A stretch of DNA of 64,000 nucleotides from Gammaproteobacteria bacterium (GCA_036381015.1 DASVDR010000021.1:54708-118707), one strand, 5' to 3'; counted from the first letter of the stretch, positions 1 to 9,006 are shown. Numbers and translations are program-made. Notes: generated by a model from the letters alone, not told the origin.

Positions 1-1
1 G

Positions 2-1342
2 CGTGAAGTCGATGAGGTCGTCCTCGGTGAAGCCTTGTCGGTCGAACGGCGGCGGCTTCGTCGGGAAGGGCTGCGTCGGCGATGTCCGCTCGCCCGGCAC
101 GTCCGATTGCGGCACCGGCCGTTCCTCGATCGGCCATACGGGCTCGCCGGTCACGCGATCGAACGTGTACACGAACGCCTGCTTCGTGATCTGCGCGACG
201 GCCTTGATCTCGCGCCCGTCCACGGTGAGGTCCATCAAGATCGGGGCGGTCGGATTGTCCCAGTCCCAGATGTCGTGGTGGATCAGCTGGTAGTGCCACA
301 CGACCTCGCCGGTCCGCGCGTCGAGGCAGACGAGGCTGTTGCCGTAGAGATTGTCGCCGGGGCGCTCGCCGCCATAGCGGTCGCTCAGCGGCGCCTCGAC
401 CGGCAGGTACACGAGACCGAGCTCGGTGTCGGCCGACATCGACGCCCAGACGCCGGCATTGCCGGTGTACTCGGCGGAGCCCTCGAGCCACGTCTCGAAG
501 CCCGGCTCCCCGGGCGCGGGAATCGTGTGGAACGTCCACAAATGCTTGCCCGTGCGCACGTCGTAGCCGCGCACGTCGCCCTTCAAATTCGACTTCGACG
601 GCGGGCGCATCGCGACCGCGTGCGCGGGACCGACGATGACGACGTCGCCGACGACGAGGGCCGGCGAGCTGTTGCCGATGCTCGAGTGCTCGTCGAGCTC
701 GCCGCGCACGCCGACCATGAGGTCGACCACGCCGTTCTCGCCGAAGCCCGGGACCGGCCGGCCGGTATCGGGATCGAGCGCGACGAGGTAGAAGCCCGGC
801 GTGACGACGATCAATCGCTCGTTGCCGCGCCCGTCCGTCCAGTAGGCGAGGCCTCGCCCGGAGGTCTTGCGCGGAGCCGTCTCGAAGCGCTCGCCGTCGT
901 TCGGGCGCCAGAGCCACAGCGTCTCGCCGGTGGCGGCATCGATCGCGACGACGTTGCGCGTGATGCCCGCGGTCGTGTAGAGCACGCCGCCGATCATCAG
1001 CGGCGTCGCCTCGTTGCGCTGCTCGGGCCGCGGGCCGAAGTTGCCGGCGTGCCAGCGCCACGCGACCCGCAAGTCGCCGACGTTACCCCGGTGGATCAGA
1101 TCGAGCGGCGAGTAGCGTTGCGATGCGAGGTTGCCGCCGTAGACGCGCCATTCGGCGCCGGCGAAGCCGGCCGAGTCGACGGCGGCCTCCGCGCGCGGCA
1201 CTTCGGCCGCTGCGGCCGGTGAAGTTTCGGCCTCGGCGATCCCCGCGGCTTCGGCTTCGACGGCCGGCGGCTCGGCCTCCGGAGCGCACGCGGACGCGAG
1301 AAGAGCGAGCGCTAACGCCGCCGCGGATGCGCAAGCCCTCAC
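2..1342 (-). CDS. PQQ-dependent (quinoprotein) dehydrogenase, 3' part missing
   Basis: The reading frame is open from a GTG at 1342 to the left edge, so 447 codons of the N-terminal part are present and the C-terminus lies outside the window. The start gives a hydrophobic Ala/Leu signal segment ending in a possible lipoprotein Cys19. It is followed by beta-propeller text typical of PQQ dehydrogenases: WRVYGGNLASQRYSPL near residue 55, then repeated strand endings such as ATGETLWLW, DPDTGRPVPGFG, RTGKHLWTFHT and ARTGEVVWHYQ, and HHDIWDWDNP near the end. Proteins of this family oxidise sugars or alcohols in the periplasm and pass electrons to quinone. The substrate cannot be told from this part. 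The downstream neighbours on the same strand lie outside the window. Confidence 0.85.
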   Translation of the reverse strand, partial: MRACASAAALALALLASACAPEAEPPAVEAEAAGIAEAETSPAAAAEVPRAEAAVDSAGFAGAEWRVYGGNLASQRYSPLDLIHRGNVGDLRVAWRWHAGNFGPRPEQRNEATPLMIGGVLYTTAGITRNVVAIDAATGETLWLWRPNDGERFETAPRKTSGRGLAYWTDGRGNERLIVVTPGFYLVALDPDTGRPVPGFGENGVVDLMVGVRGELDEHSSIGNSSPALVVGDVVIVGPAHAVAMRPPSKSNLKGDVRGYDVRTGKHLWTFHTIPAPGEPGFETWLEGSAEYTGNAGVWASMSADTELGLVYLPVEAPLSDRYGGERPGDNLYGNSLVCLDARTGEVVWHYQLIHHDIWDWDNPTAPILMDLTVDGREIKAVAQITKQAFVYTFDRVTGEPVWPIEERPVPQSDVPGERTSPTQPFPTKPPPFDRQGFTEDDLIDFT

Positions 1343-1385
1343 GGCGTCTCCATCGCGCCCGGCGGCCCCGGCGGTTCGTCCGTGC

Positions 1386-1655
1386 TCAATCACGCCCGGC
1401 GCCGCCTTCACGGCCGGCGTCCCATAGTCGCTCGAACTCCGCCCGACTGACGTTGCTGCTCAGCATGAGCGGTGCGAGACGCGTGATGCCGAACCATCCG
1501 GGATGCGTCCTCGTCGGAGTGAGCTGATGCGTGACCAGCCCTTCGTCGTCGACGCCGACCTCGCGTTGGACCCATCCGTCCTCGTCGACCTCGGTGTAGA
1601 GCGCCGACATCTCGAGCGTGGCGAGCTCGGTCGTAGTCCATTTGAGATAAACCAT
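1386..1655 (-). CDS. Small protein of unknown function (89 aa)
   Basis: An 89-residue protein with no signal peptide or membrane segment. The stretch LYTEVDEDGWVQREVGVDDEG resembles small conserved bacterial proteins with a YSEIDDDG-like core (DUF6881-like), but this is a resemblance from memory and not a firm assignment. The second half contains hydrophobic strands and an FERLW motif. It sits 43 bases upstream of the PQQ dehydrogenase start on the same strand, so the two may be co-transcribed. Function unknown. Confidence 0.6.
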   Translation of the reverse strand: MVYLKWTTTELATLEMSALYTEVDEDGWVQREVGVDDEGLVTHQLTPTRTHPGWFGITRLAPLMLSSNVSRAEFERLWDAGREGGAGRD

Positions 1656-1935
1656 GGCTCCCCGGCGCGACGTCGTCGAGCGATTATAGCGGGCGCGCCG
1701 CCAGCCTCGCGGCGCATAAAAGCCCGCCCCCTCGTCCCGCCGCCGTTCGGCGGGACGCGTCGATGCTTCGCGCCCCCGATCGTCTATCGGGCACGCCGGC
1801 CGATCGCGCGCGCCCGCGGCTCGCGGGCGAGCGCATCGGCCAAAGAGCTAGCGCGGGGTGGGGCCGGCCGGGCGCCGGGCCGACGAAGTGCTCGTAAACC
1901 GATCCGGGCCGGCCCGCCTTCGCGCGGACGAGCCC

Positions 1936-2187
1936 CTAGTGCCTTTCGCGCGGCCGCGCCTCGTTGACGCGCAGCGCGCGACCGCCGACATCCTTGCCGT
2001 TCAACTGGGCGACTGCCGCTTCCGCCTCTTTCTGATTCGGCATCTCGACGAAGCCGAAGCCGCGCGAGCGGCCCGTCTCGCGATCCATGAGGATCTTCAC
2101 GGAGGAGACTTCGCCGTATGCGGCGAACGCATCGCGAAGCTCGCTCTCGCTCATGCCGTAGGAAAGATTGCCGACGTAAATATTCAT
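1936..2187 (-). CDS. RRM-domain RNA-binding protein (83 aa)
   Basis: A single RNA recognition motif fills the protein. RNP2 is seen as IYVGNLSY at residues 3-10 and RNP1 as RGFGFVEM near residues 42-49, each with its aromatic residues. The ATG at 2187 is chosen because homologues start with MNIYVGNL; the frame continues upstream but without family resemblance. These small glycine-free bacterial RRM proteins are cytoplasmic single-stranded RNA binders, often linked to cold or stress responses, though the targets are unknown. The gene stands alone with about 280 bases before the next gene on its 3' side. Those bases hold no gene I can support. Confidence 0.9.
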   Translation of the reverse strand: MNIYVGNLSYGMSESELRDAFAAYGEVSSVKILMDRETGRSRGFGFVEMPNQKEAEAAVAQLNGKDVGGRALRVNEARPRERH

Positions 2188-2363
2188 AAGACCGACTCTC
2201 GCGCCGTTTCGCACAGCTAGCCACTCAACCAACGGCGCAAGATCAAGCGCTAGATCGGTAGATCCTTAGAGCAAAAGGTCCTAGCGCTTTCGTCCAACCT
2301 CGATCGACCGAAACCTACGCCACAAGGGCGTGACACCGACTCTACGGCGAGCCATCGAGAGCG

Positions 2364-2828
2364 TCAATCCCGGGACATTCTCGAGGTCGTCGAAATTCGG
2401 CGTCGCGCTTCCGGCCTGGTGCAGCCGAGCGCGTCGAGCCATGCACAGACGCACAGGACCGCCACCGCGGCGAGCCACAGATAGAACCCGGCGCGCAACA
2501 TAAAGTCGGGGGCCTGCTGACCGCCGCGCAGCAGCACGTCGGTCGCGAAGGTCGAGAGCGCGAAGAGCAGCGCGGCCGCGGACGCGCCGGCCGCAACGCG
2601 AGCGCGGCGAAGCGCGGCGGCGGCGAGGGCCGCCGCGAACAGGGGGTTCGCGAGCCACGCAGGCATGCCGCGAGGCAGGGCTTGCCACCCGCGCACGAGC
2701 ACGTCGAGCCCGTCGAGCGTCGGGCCGCCCCGAACCTCGATCGCGGGCAGCGCGAGCGACGCGGCCCACGCGAGCGCGACCGCCGCGAGCGCGCCGAAGC
2801 GAAGCGAGGATGCGGAAGAGCGGTTCAT
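2364..2828 (-). CDS. Predicted membrane protein, unknown function (154 aa)
   Basis: The protein has four hydrophobic segments: residues 10-30, 55-75, 80-97 and 115-135. They are linked by short charged loops, and the C-terminal tail is Arg-rich. No catalytic motif or family is recognisable. It starts with MNRSS at 2828, and the next upstream gene on the same strand (DUF6174 protein) ends 82 bases away. Likely an inner-membrane protein; role not inferable. Confidence 0.65.
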   Translation of the reverse strand: MNRSSASSLRFGALAAVALAWAASLALPAIEVRGGPTLDGLDVLVRGWQALPRGMPAWLANPLFAAALAAAALRRARVAAGASAAALLFALSTFATDVLLRGGQQAPDFMLRAGFYLWLAAVAVLCVCAWLDALGCTRPEARRRISTTSRMSRD

Positions 2829-2910
2829 GCGGCACGTTGGACACGTTGGACGCCCCCGAATGCGGGACGCGGGAGCACGGACGGGCGGTGGATGCGCGGC
2901 GCCCGGCGCG

Positions 2911-3375
2911 TCACTCGGGAAGGGGCGTGAAGCGCGTCAGACGCACGTCGAGCTCGTCGCCGATCAGATTCGGGTCGTAGTCGACGTACACCCGCGTCGG
3001 GTAACCGAGCTCGGCGTCGTAATCCACGCGGACCACGGCCGCCCACGCGCCGGCCGCCTCCACGAGATCGAACAGCCCTTCGATCGTCCAGTACCAGCGC
3101 AAGCTCTCCGGAGCGGCGTCGACGAAACCGTCCGCACCGACGACTTCGTGCCGCACGCGGACGACCTCGTTGCCGCGAACCGTCACCAGCGTCTCGGGCG
3201 GCGATTCCGGATGGCACTCGCAGTATTTGTCGTAGCCGTATTCGTAGGCGCCGACGGCCGCGGCCTCCCACAGGCTCCGGTACTCGGCCAGCTCGTCGGC
3301 TCCGGCCCCGATCGCGGGCGCCGCGACGGCTAACGACAGGATCGCGGCGAGCGCGGAGCGGAGCCTAGCGCGCAT
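2911..3375 (-). CDS. DUF6174-like exported protein (154 aa)
   Basis: Residues 1-24 form a signal peptide (MRARLRSALAAILSLAVAAPAIGAGA). The mature part carries WEAAAVGAYEYGYDKYCECHPE, VTVRGNEVVRVRHE and, near the end, RVDYDAELGYPTRVYVDYD, the order seen in DUF6174 proteins, which have a Cys-x-Cys near the N-terminus and a YP.RI..D strand. The function of the family is unknown, and the protein is probably periplasmic. Its start overlaps the last 11 bases of the upstream GFA-family gene, which indicates translational coupling. Confidence 0.8.
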   Translation of the reverse strand: MRARLRSALAAILSLAVAAPAIGAGADELAEYRSLWEAAAVGAYEYGYDKYCECHPESPPETLVTVRGNEVVRVRHEVVGADGFVDAAPESLRWYWTIEGLFDLVEAAGAWAAVVRVDYDAELGYPTRVYVDYDPNLIGDELDVRLTRFTPLPE

Positions 3376-3769
3376 GACTTCCTCCTTCCTCGAGCGGCGG
3401 CAGCTCGTGAGCGTGCTGTTCCCAATTCGCGCCGTCGAAGTGCCGGACGATGCGCACCGCCTTCACGGTCTCGGGCGAGATGCACCGCGCGTTCACGCTC
3501 ACGCCCTCGGGGTGCGAGCGCGGCACGTAGAAGGACTTGACGCCGCACACACGGCAAAACAGATGCTCGGCGACGCCCGTGTTGAAGCGATAGCTCGTGA
3601 GGTGCTCGCGTCCGCGCAGCAGCTCGAAGCGGCTCTTCGGCACGATGTAGTGCAGATGGCCCGACATCCGGCAAATCGAGCAGTTGCATTCCGAGACCTC
3701 GAGCTCGTCCGGCCCCTCGACCGTGAATGCGACCCGCCCGCAATGGCAGCCGCCTTGATGCATCGTCAT
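3365..3769 (-). CDS. GFA family (glutathione-dependent formaldehyde-activating-like) zinc protein
   Basis: A 134-residue protein starting at the ATG at 3769; a second in-frame ATG lies at 3763. The N-terminal GGCHCGRVAF, the CNCSICR near residue 33 and the CRVCGVKSFY near residue 73 are the zinc-binding Cys clusters of the GFA/CENP-V fold (Pfam GFA). SVNARC in the C-terminal half is also typical. Members bind zinc through Cys residues. Only a few have proven glutathione-formaldehyde adduct activity, so the substrate here is open. It overlaps the DUF6174 gene by 11 bases and probably forms a two-gene operon with it. Confidence 0.9.
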   Translation of the reverse strand: MTMHQGGCHCGRVAFTVEGPDELEVSECNCSICRMSGHLHYIVPKSRFELLRGREHLTSYRFNTGVAEHLFCRVCGVKSFYVPRSHPEGVSVNARCISPETVKAVRIVRHFDGANWEQHAHELPPLEEGGSHAR

Positions 3770-3831
3770 CGCCGTCGTCTCCCGAGGTCTGCTTTGCGTC
3801 GCCCTTCGCCGGCCTTGGCAGCCTGTCGCCG

Positions 3832-4188
3832 TCAAGAGGATACGGCGCCCGGTTGACGGCGGCGCCCGAGCCGGATCAGCAGCCCGGCCACAAGGTAGCA
3901 GACGTTCAAACGGCCCGCCCACCCCAGCCAGTGGTCCGCGCCGACGAGCGCGAAGCCGACCGGAAAGAACGACGCGGCGAAGAGGAAGAGGAGGACCGTG
4001 CCGTGACCGCGCACGGCCGCGATCACGGCGAACAGCCCGAGCAGCGCCATCAGCAGCGAGACGACGAAATTGATGCCGGTGAGCGCCACGCCCGGCGACG
4101 GCATCCAGAGCGCGAGCACCCAGAGAACGCTGACGGCCGCGCCGGCGAGCGCGCCGAGCCCCCGCCCCGTGTAATCGAGCGCCTTCAC
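3832..4188 (-). CDS. Predicted multi-pass membrane protein (118 aa)
   Basis: Hydrophobic segments at about residues 9-30, 38-58, 63-82 and 90-108, with positively charged ends (RLGRRRQ at the C-terminus), suggest four membrane helices. No motif identifies a family. The gene lies in a leftward run of small genes, 62 bases from the GFA gene start, and may be part of the same transcript. Function unknown. Confidence 0.6.
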   Translation of the reverse strand: MKALDYTGRGLGALAGAAVSVLWVLALWMPSPGVALTGINFVVSLLMALLGLFAVIAAVRGHGTVLLFLFAASFFPVGFALVGADHWLGWAGRLNVCYLVAGLLIRLGRRRQPGAVSS

Positions 4189-4231
4189 CTCGGCCCGCGG
4201 GCGACGCGCCCGCGGCGCGCCGGCCAGCCGT

Positions 4232-4447
4232 TCAGAGTCGGGCCGACGCGATGACGATCGCCGCCGCGAGCAGCGTGAGACCGACGCCGATCCCGAGGCC
4301 GGCGCCGATCGCGGCGCCGATGCCCGGAATGCCGAACAGCGCGCCCCCGAAGATGCCGGACAGCGTGCCGAACACGAGGCCGCCGGGTACGGCCAGCACT
4401 CCCCAGAACGGAAACCGGCTCGGCGGGCGGCTGGGCCCGGCGCTCAC
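4232..4447 (-). CDS. Small glycine-rich membrane protein (71 aa)
   Basis: A short protein with a basic N-terminus (MSAGPSRPPSRF) followed by a Gly/Ala/Ile-rich region (FGTLSGIFGGALFGIPGIG and GAGLGIGVGLTLLAAAIVIA) that would form two closely packed membrane helices. The Gly-zipper pattern is like that of small membrane proteins of unknown role. It is separated by 43 bases from the next leftward membrane gene. Coding potential rests on length and composition only. Confidence 0.5.
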   Translation of the reverse strand: MSAGPSRPPSRFPFWGVLAVPGGLVFGTLSGIFGGALFGIPGIGAAIGAGLGIGVGLTLLAAAIVIASARL

Positions 4448-4537
4448 GGGAGCGCCCCGGTGAATCGGCGGGGCATGACGAGAACCCCTTTCGAGGTGGG
4501 CTTGGGTCCATCATACGCGCGCGGCCGACCGCCGGCG

Positions 4538-4822
4538 CTATGGGGCGGCCCAGACGGTCCAGATACCCACCGCGATGAAGCCGACGCCGGCGGCGTAGGA
4601 CAGGTACTTCGGGCTCACGTACTGCGCCACGAGCGAGCCCGCGGCGACGCCGAGCGCGGAGCAGACGACGAGCGCCGCCGAAGCGCCGAGAAAAACCAGC
4701 CAGGGACTGACGGCCTCGCGGCTCGCGAAAAGCATCGTCGCGAGCTGCGTCTTGTCGCCGAGCTCGGCGAGAAAGACCGTCGCAAAGACGGTGAGGAAAA
4801 GCTTGATCGACATGGTCTCCAT
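4538..4822 (-). CDS. TMEM165/GDT1 family transporter (half-size)
   Basis: The motif ELGDKTQLA at about residues 19-27 is the hallmark E-x-G-D-K-T/S of the GDT1/UPF0016 family, which transports Mn2+, Ca2+ or related cations across the membrane. At about 94 residues there is one copy of the motif and three helices, half the length of two-repeat members, so it would have to dimerise. The start is taken as the ATG at 4822 (METMSIK), with the ATG at 4813 as an alternative; the frame is open further upstream. The DUF486 gene ends 16 bases upstream, so the two are probably one operon. Confidence 0.85.
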   Translation of the reverse strand: METMSIKLFLTVFATVFLAELGDKTQLATMLFASREAVSPWLVFLGASAALVVCSALGVAAGSLVAQYVSPKYLSYAAGVGFIAVGIWTVWAAP

Positions 4823-4838
4823 CGCTTGCGGCCGTTCG

Positions 4839-5183
4839 TCAGTGCGCACGGAACACGAAGTATACGGCACCGACGAGACACAACGCGGCCCACAGGTAGT
4901 CGAGCTTCAACGGCTCCTTCAAGTAGAGAAACGCGAACGGCACGAACACCGCGAGCGTGATGACCTCTTGCAGCACCTTGAGCTGCCCGACCGACAGCAC
5001 CGCGTATCCGATCCGGTTGCCCGGTACCTGCAGCAGGTACTCGAAGAATGCGATGCCCCAGCTCGCGATCGCGGCCACGAACCACGGCCGGCCGCCGAGC
5101 TCCTTCAGATGGGCATACCATGCGAACGTCATGAACACGTTGCTGACCGACAGGAGGAGAACCGTCAACACCACGTTGTGCAT
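4839..5183 (-). CDS. DUF486 / DMT-superfamily small membrane protein
   Basis: A 114-residue protein starting at the ATG at 5183. Four hydrophobic helices are visible, with the conserved text FMTFAWYAHLK, SWGIAFFEYLLQVPGNRIGY and GQLKVLQEVITL. This is the signature of the DUF486 family, distantly related to drug/metabolite transporters. No substrate is known. It lies directly upstream of the GDT1 gene with a 16-base gap, and 68 bases downstream of the diguanylate cyclase. Confidence 0.9.
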   Translation of the reverse strand: MHNVVLTVLLLSVSNVFMTFAWYAHLKELGGRPWFVAAIASWGIAFFEYLLQVPGNRIGYAVLSVGQLKVLQEVITLAVFVPFAFLYLKEPLKLDYLWAALCLVGAVYFVFRAH

Positions 5184-5251
5184 CGGGAGCGACTCGCTTC
5201 GGATTGGATTTTGCGCGGGCCGGCGGCCGCCGCGCCCGTCTTCGAACGCTT

Positions 5252-6319
5252 TCAGCGCCTCTTGATGACGAGCCTGCCTTTCGGCGGCTCGCGATGATGC
5301 TTGTCCTTGTACATCGCACGGTCCGCGGCGCTGATGATCTGTTGCAGACCATTGCCGTCCTCGGGAAAAGTCCCGGCGCCGACGGCGACCTTCACGCGCA
5401 CCATCTTCACCTCGACCTCGAGGGTCGTGGAGAACACGACGTTGCGGATGCGCTGCGCCACTTCCTCCGCCACCGCTCTGTCGACGTCGGCGAGCAGCAC
5501 GACGAACTCGTCGCCGCCGTAACGGGCGACGATGTCGCTCGAGCGCGTGAGGCGCTGCAGCGCGTCCGCAACGAGCTTCACCGCACGGTTCCCCGCCTCG
5601 TGGCCGAACGTGTCGTTGATCGACTTCAGCCGGTCCATGTCGATCAGCAGCACGGAGTAGGGCCGTCCCGTCCGGCTCGCACGCGTGTGCTCGCGATCCG
5701 CGAGCCTCATGAAAGCGCGCAGGTTGTAGAGGCCGGTGAGCTCGTCGCGATCGGACAGGGCGCGAATGCGCGCCTTCGACGCGTGGATGTTCTCCGCGAG
5801 CAGCGTCGTCGAGAACGTGACGAGCACGAACGGCGCGAGCACACCGACCGCTTCCGCGGCCATGCGCGCGTCGATCGCGTCGAAGCCCGCTTCCAGCGTG
5901 GCGAGGAGCGCGTAGCACAGGCACACGAGCACCATGACGAGAGATGCGGCGCGCTTGTCGAGCGCGAGAGCCGCCGTGATGATCGGCAGCAGATACAGGT
6001 TCACCAGCGGGCTGTCGACGCCGCCGGCGAAGCCGAGCACGCCGGTGGTGAACGCGAGCATCGCGAGGATCTCGACCGCGATCTTGAAGCGCGGCTGCCG
6101 CGAGAGAACGCGCGTGTAGCGGAACACCAGCACGAACGCGGCGAAGCCGACGAGGATCGCGATCACGGCCGGAGCATGCGCAAGCTCCGGACCGGTCACG
6201 AACAGGTAGAGGATCACGAGGATCAGGAGCAGCCACTCGACTTCCGAGATGCTGCGCGCAAAGCCTCGCAGCTGCGCCTGCTCGATCTCGAGACTATGGT
6301 CGATCGGGTTCTGGTTCAT
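5252..6319 (-). CDS. Membrane-anchored diguanylate cyclase (GGDEF domain)
   Basis: A 355-residue protein. Residues 28-170 contain about five membrane helices, with a periplasmic-facing AGGVDSPLVNLY segment that resembles MASE-like sensor regions. A short helical linker leads to the GGDEF domain at about residues 185-350. The active loop YGGDEF is intact at residues 267-272, and the RxxD inhibitory site is present as RSSD at 259-262 with the usual five-residue spacing. It should therefore make cyclic di-GMP from two GTP and be product-inhibited. The signal sensed is unknown. It is the first gene of a possible leftward set with DUF486 and GDT1. Confidence 0.93.
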   Translation of the reverse strand: MNQNPIDHSLEIEQAQLRGFARSISEVEWLLLILVILYLFVTGPELAHAPAVIAILVGFAAFVLVFRYTRVLSRQPRFKIAVEILAMLAFTTGVLGFAGGVDSPLVNLYLLPIITAALALDKRAASLVMVLVCLCYALLATLEAGFDAIDARMAAEAVGVLAPFVLVTFSTTLLAENIHASKARIRALSDRDELTGLYNLRAFMRLADREHTRASRTGRPYSVLLIDMDRLKSINDTFGHEAGNRAVKLVADALQRLTRSSDIVARYGGDEFVVLLADVDRAVAEEVAQRIRNVVFSTTLEVEVKMVRVKVAVGAGTFPEDGNGLQQIISAADRAMYKDKHHREPPKGRLVIKRR

Positions 6320-6477
6320 CGCGCCGGCATTACCGACCCGGCGGCCGGCCCGGGGCGTCCAAAGCCGGCACGAGAATCATCGCGGAATCCGCGTCGTCTG
6401 CGCGGGCCGACCGGACTCGAGCCGCTCGTTCCGATGAGCATCGGGCGCGACACGCGCCGGAGCCCGCGTGCCCGCGA

Positions 6478-7740
6478 TCAGTCCGCCCGGCTCGCCGTGA
6501 CCGGCTGCGCGGGAATGTCGAGGCCAGTGAACCCGATCAGCCGCAGCGCTTCGCGCAGCTGCCGGTCCTCGAGCATCGTCGTGGTCCCGTCCGGCCCGCG
6601 GTAGCGCCGCTTCGGGTCGTCGTTCTCGACGGTCACGTCGGGCTCGATGCCGATGCCGTTGATCGAGTGGCCCGACGGCGTGACGTACAGGGACGTGGTC
6701 AGCTTGATCGCGCTGCCTTGGCCGAGCGGCATCACCGTCTGCACCGAGCCCTTGCCGTACGTGCGCGTGCCGACGAGGCGGGCGCGCCCGTGGTCCTTCA
6801 GCGCGCCGGCGACGATCTCGGAGGCGGACGCCGAGCCGCCGTTCACGAGCACGACCAACGGCACCTTCTCGAGCACGTCGCCCTCGTCGGCGTAGCGCTC
6901 GAAGGTGGCCTTCCGGGCGCGGCCGTTGCCGCGCACGATCAGTCCCTGGCGGAGGAACAAGTCCGAGACGTCGATCGCCGCCTCGAGCACGCCGCCGGGA
7001 TTGTTGCGCAGATCGAGGACGAGCCCTTTGAGCTCCTCGCCCGCGTCGCGGCGGAGCTCGATCGCAGCCGACTCGAGGTCCTTCGCGGTCGTGTTCGAGA
7101 ACGACGTGAGGCGCAGATAGCCGAAGCCGTCGTCGAGCAGCTCGCTGCGGACCGTGTTCACGTGGATGTCGGCGCGCGTCAGCGTGAATTCGAGCGGCGC
7201 CGCGGCGCCGTGCCGCGCGACGTCGAGCGTGACGCTCGTCCCCGCCTCGCCGCGCATGCGCCCGACCGTGGCCTCGAGGTTCTCCGGGTCCACCGGCACG
7301 CCGTCCACGGCGACCACGACGTCCCCCGGCAGAATGCCGGCCCGTGCCGCCGGCGAGCCTTCGAGCGGCGCGATGACGACGACCTTGCCCTCCTCCACGT
7401 TGACGTCGATGCCGACGCCCGAGTAGTTGCCGGTGGTGCTGATCCGGACGTCCTCGTAGTCGCCCGGGGCGAGGTACCGGGAATGCTTGTCGAGCTCGCC
7501 GAGGATGCCGCGGATCGCGTTCTCGACGATGCGCCGCTCGTCCACCGGGTTCACGTACTCGTCGCGGACCCGCTCGACGACCTCGGTCAACAGCCTCAGG
7601 TTTTCCGGCGAGAGCCCGGCGTGCGTGCCGACGTCGTGCTGGACCTCGCGGCCGGCGAGGACGGTGCCTCCGAGGGACATCGTGAGCCCGAGCACGATAC
7701 CCGTGGCCATAACCAGAATACTTCTAATTTTCAGCGGCAT
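6478..7740 (-). CDS. S41 family C-terminal processing protease
   Basis: The protein is 420 residues from the ATG at 7740 (MPLKIRS), which precedes an N-terminal membrane/signal segment; an upstream in-frame ATG is less likely. A PDZ domain is seen at about 95-175 (YSGVGIDVN ... GSPAARAGILPGDVVVAVDG), followed by the S41 catalytic core with LDLRNNPGG and GGSASASEI. Ser305 and Lys330 (YGKGSVQ) form the Ser/Lys dyad with the usual 25-residue spacing. CtpA-type enzymes act in the periplasm and, with murein hydrolases, adjust cell-wall cleavage. It lies 117 bases downstream of envC on the same strand, a conserved gamma/betaproteobacterial pairing. Confidence 0.93.
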   Translation of the reverse strand: MPLKIRSILVMATGIVLGLTMSLGGTVLAGREVQHDVGTHAGLSPENLRLLTEVVERVRDEYVNPVDERRIVENAIRGILGELDKHSRYLAPGDYEDVRISTTGNYSGVGIDVNVEEGKVVVIAPLEGSPAARAGILPGDVVVAVDGVPVDPENLEATVGRMRGEAGTSVTLDVARHGAAAPLEFTLTRADIHVNTVRSELLDDGFGYLRLTSFSNTTAKDLESAAIELRRDAGEELKGLVLDLRNNPGGVLEAAIDVSDLFLRQGLIVRGNGRARKATFERYADEGDVLEKVPLVVLVNGGSASASEIVAGALKDHGRARLVGTRTYGKGSVQTVMPLGQGSAIKLTTSLYVTPSGHSINGIGIEPDVTVENDDPKRRYRGPDGTTTMLEDRQLREALRLIGFTGLDIPAQPVTASRAD

Positions 7741-7857
7741 AGCAAAAGGCTCGCCCCCCGGTACAGGCACCTTAGCATATCGAGAGCAAAATCTGGAATG
7801 GCCCCGTGCGGAGCTCGCGAGGGCCGCGCGGGCCGGCCGGGAGCCGCGCCCCTCCAG

Positions 7858-9006
7858 TCAGTCCGCGATCCATGCGTGCGGATCCACGGGCTCGCCGGCG
7901 TGACGGATCTCGAAGTAGAGCGACGGCTCCGCGCGCCCCCCGGTGTCGCCGACCTCGGCGATCGGCTCGCCCGGCCGAACGACGTCGCCCGGCTCCTTCA
8001 GGAGGGCGTCGTTGTGAGCGTACAAGCTCATGTACCCGTCGCCGTGGTCGACGATCATCAACAGGCCGAGGCCGGGCAACCAGTCGGCGAACGCGACGCG
8101 GCCGTGGTAGACCGCGCGGACCGGCGCGCCGCGCGGCGCCGCGAACAGCACGCCGTTCCAGCGCAACCCGCCGCCGCGCGGCGTATCGAAGTCCGCCACG
8201 ATCTTGCCGACCACGGGCCACGCGAGGCGTCCCCGGAGCTCGGGGAACGGCGCCTCGGATTCGGCCGGGTAGGCGGCAAGCAGCTCGCCGAGCTCGGTCA
8301 CGAGCTTCACGAGCCGCTGCTCCTCGGCGCGGAGCCGCTCGAGCTCGCCGCCCCCGGCCTCGATCGTCTCATCGAGCTCGGCGAGCACCGCCTCCCGCTC
8401 GCGCCGCGCCCGCTCGAGCGTCTCGAGCTCCGCGGCCCGCTCGCGGGCGGTCGCTTCGAGGTCCGCTTGCACGGCGGCGGCCTCGTCCTCGAGCCGCGCG
8501 AGGGTCTCGAGCTCGTCGAGCACCGCGCGAATGCGGCGGCTCCGCGCGCGATTGAAGTAGTCGTAATAGACGAGCATCCGCCCGAAGGCCGCCGGCGACT
8601 CCTGGCTCAGGAGCAGCTTCAGCGCCTCCTCGCGGCCGTTCACGTACGCGAGCCGAAGCTGATCGGCCAGGGCCGCGCGCTCGGCCGCAAGACGCGACCG
8701 GGCCGTGCGGCTCGACTCGTCGAGCGTCGCCGCCCGCGCCTTCTGGTCGCTCAGTCGAGCGTCCAGGCGTGCGAGCTCCGCGCGCGCGGCCGCCGCCTCC
8801 CGCTCGACGCTCTCGAGCGCGGCGCTCGCGTCGTCGCGCAGCCGGCTCTCGCGCGCGAGACGGCGCTCGAGCTCGGCGATCTGCTCGCGTACCGCGCGAA
8901 GCGAGCTCTCGGCGTCTTCCTGCGCCGCGACACCCCCGGGCGCGAGCGCGATCAGCGCGGCCGCGAGCGCGGCGGCAATGCGTCCGGAACCCCCCATCGT
9001 CCCCAT
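7858..9006 (-). CDS. envC: Murein hydrolase activator EnvC (degenerate M23/LytM)
   Basis: A 382-residue protein from the ATG at 9006 (an alternative ATG lies at 8997). It has a signal peptide to about residue 30, two long Arg/Glu/Ala-rich coiled-coil stretches (about 35-240), and a C-terminal LytM domain (about 265-380). The domain lacks the zinc ligands of active M23 peptidases: the usual HxGxD region reads RWNGVLF, while SLYAHN and the final FEIRHAGEPVDP keep the fold. This is as expected for EnvC, which activates the AmiA/AmiB amidases at the division septum. It diverges from the rhodanese gene across about 150 bases and is followed by the S41 protease. Confidence 0.92.
   Translation of the reverse strand: MGTMGGSGRIAAALAAALIALAPGGVAAQEDAESSLRAVREQIAELERRLARESRLRDDASAALESVEREAAAARAELARLDARLSDQKARAATLDESSRTARSRLAAERAALADQLRLAYVNGREEALKLLLSQESPAAFGRMLVYYDYFNRARSRRIRAVLDELETLARLEDEAAAVQADLEATARERAAELETLERARREREAVLAELDETIEAGGGELERLRAEEQRLVKLVTELGELLAAYPAESEAPFPELRGRLAWPVVGKIVADFDTPRGGGLRWNGVLFAAPRGAPVRAVYHGRVAFADWLPGLGLLMIVDHGDGYMSLYAHNDALLKEPGDVVRPGEPIAEVGDTGGRAEPSLYFEIRHAGEPVDPHAWIAD

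Noticed and set aside
35-1222. Rightward open frame of about 395 codons
   Set aside because: It is antisense to the PQQ dehydrogenase, whose frame is full of family motifs; the plus-strand text is low-complexity Arg/Val/Ala.
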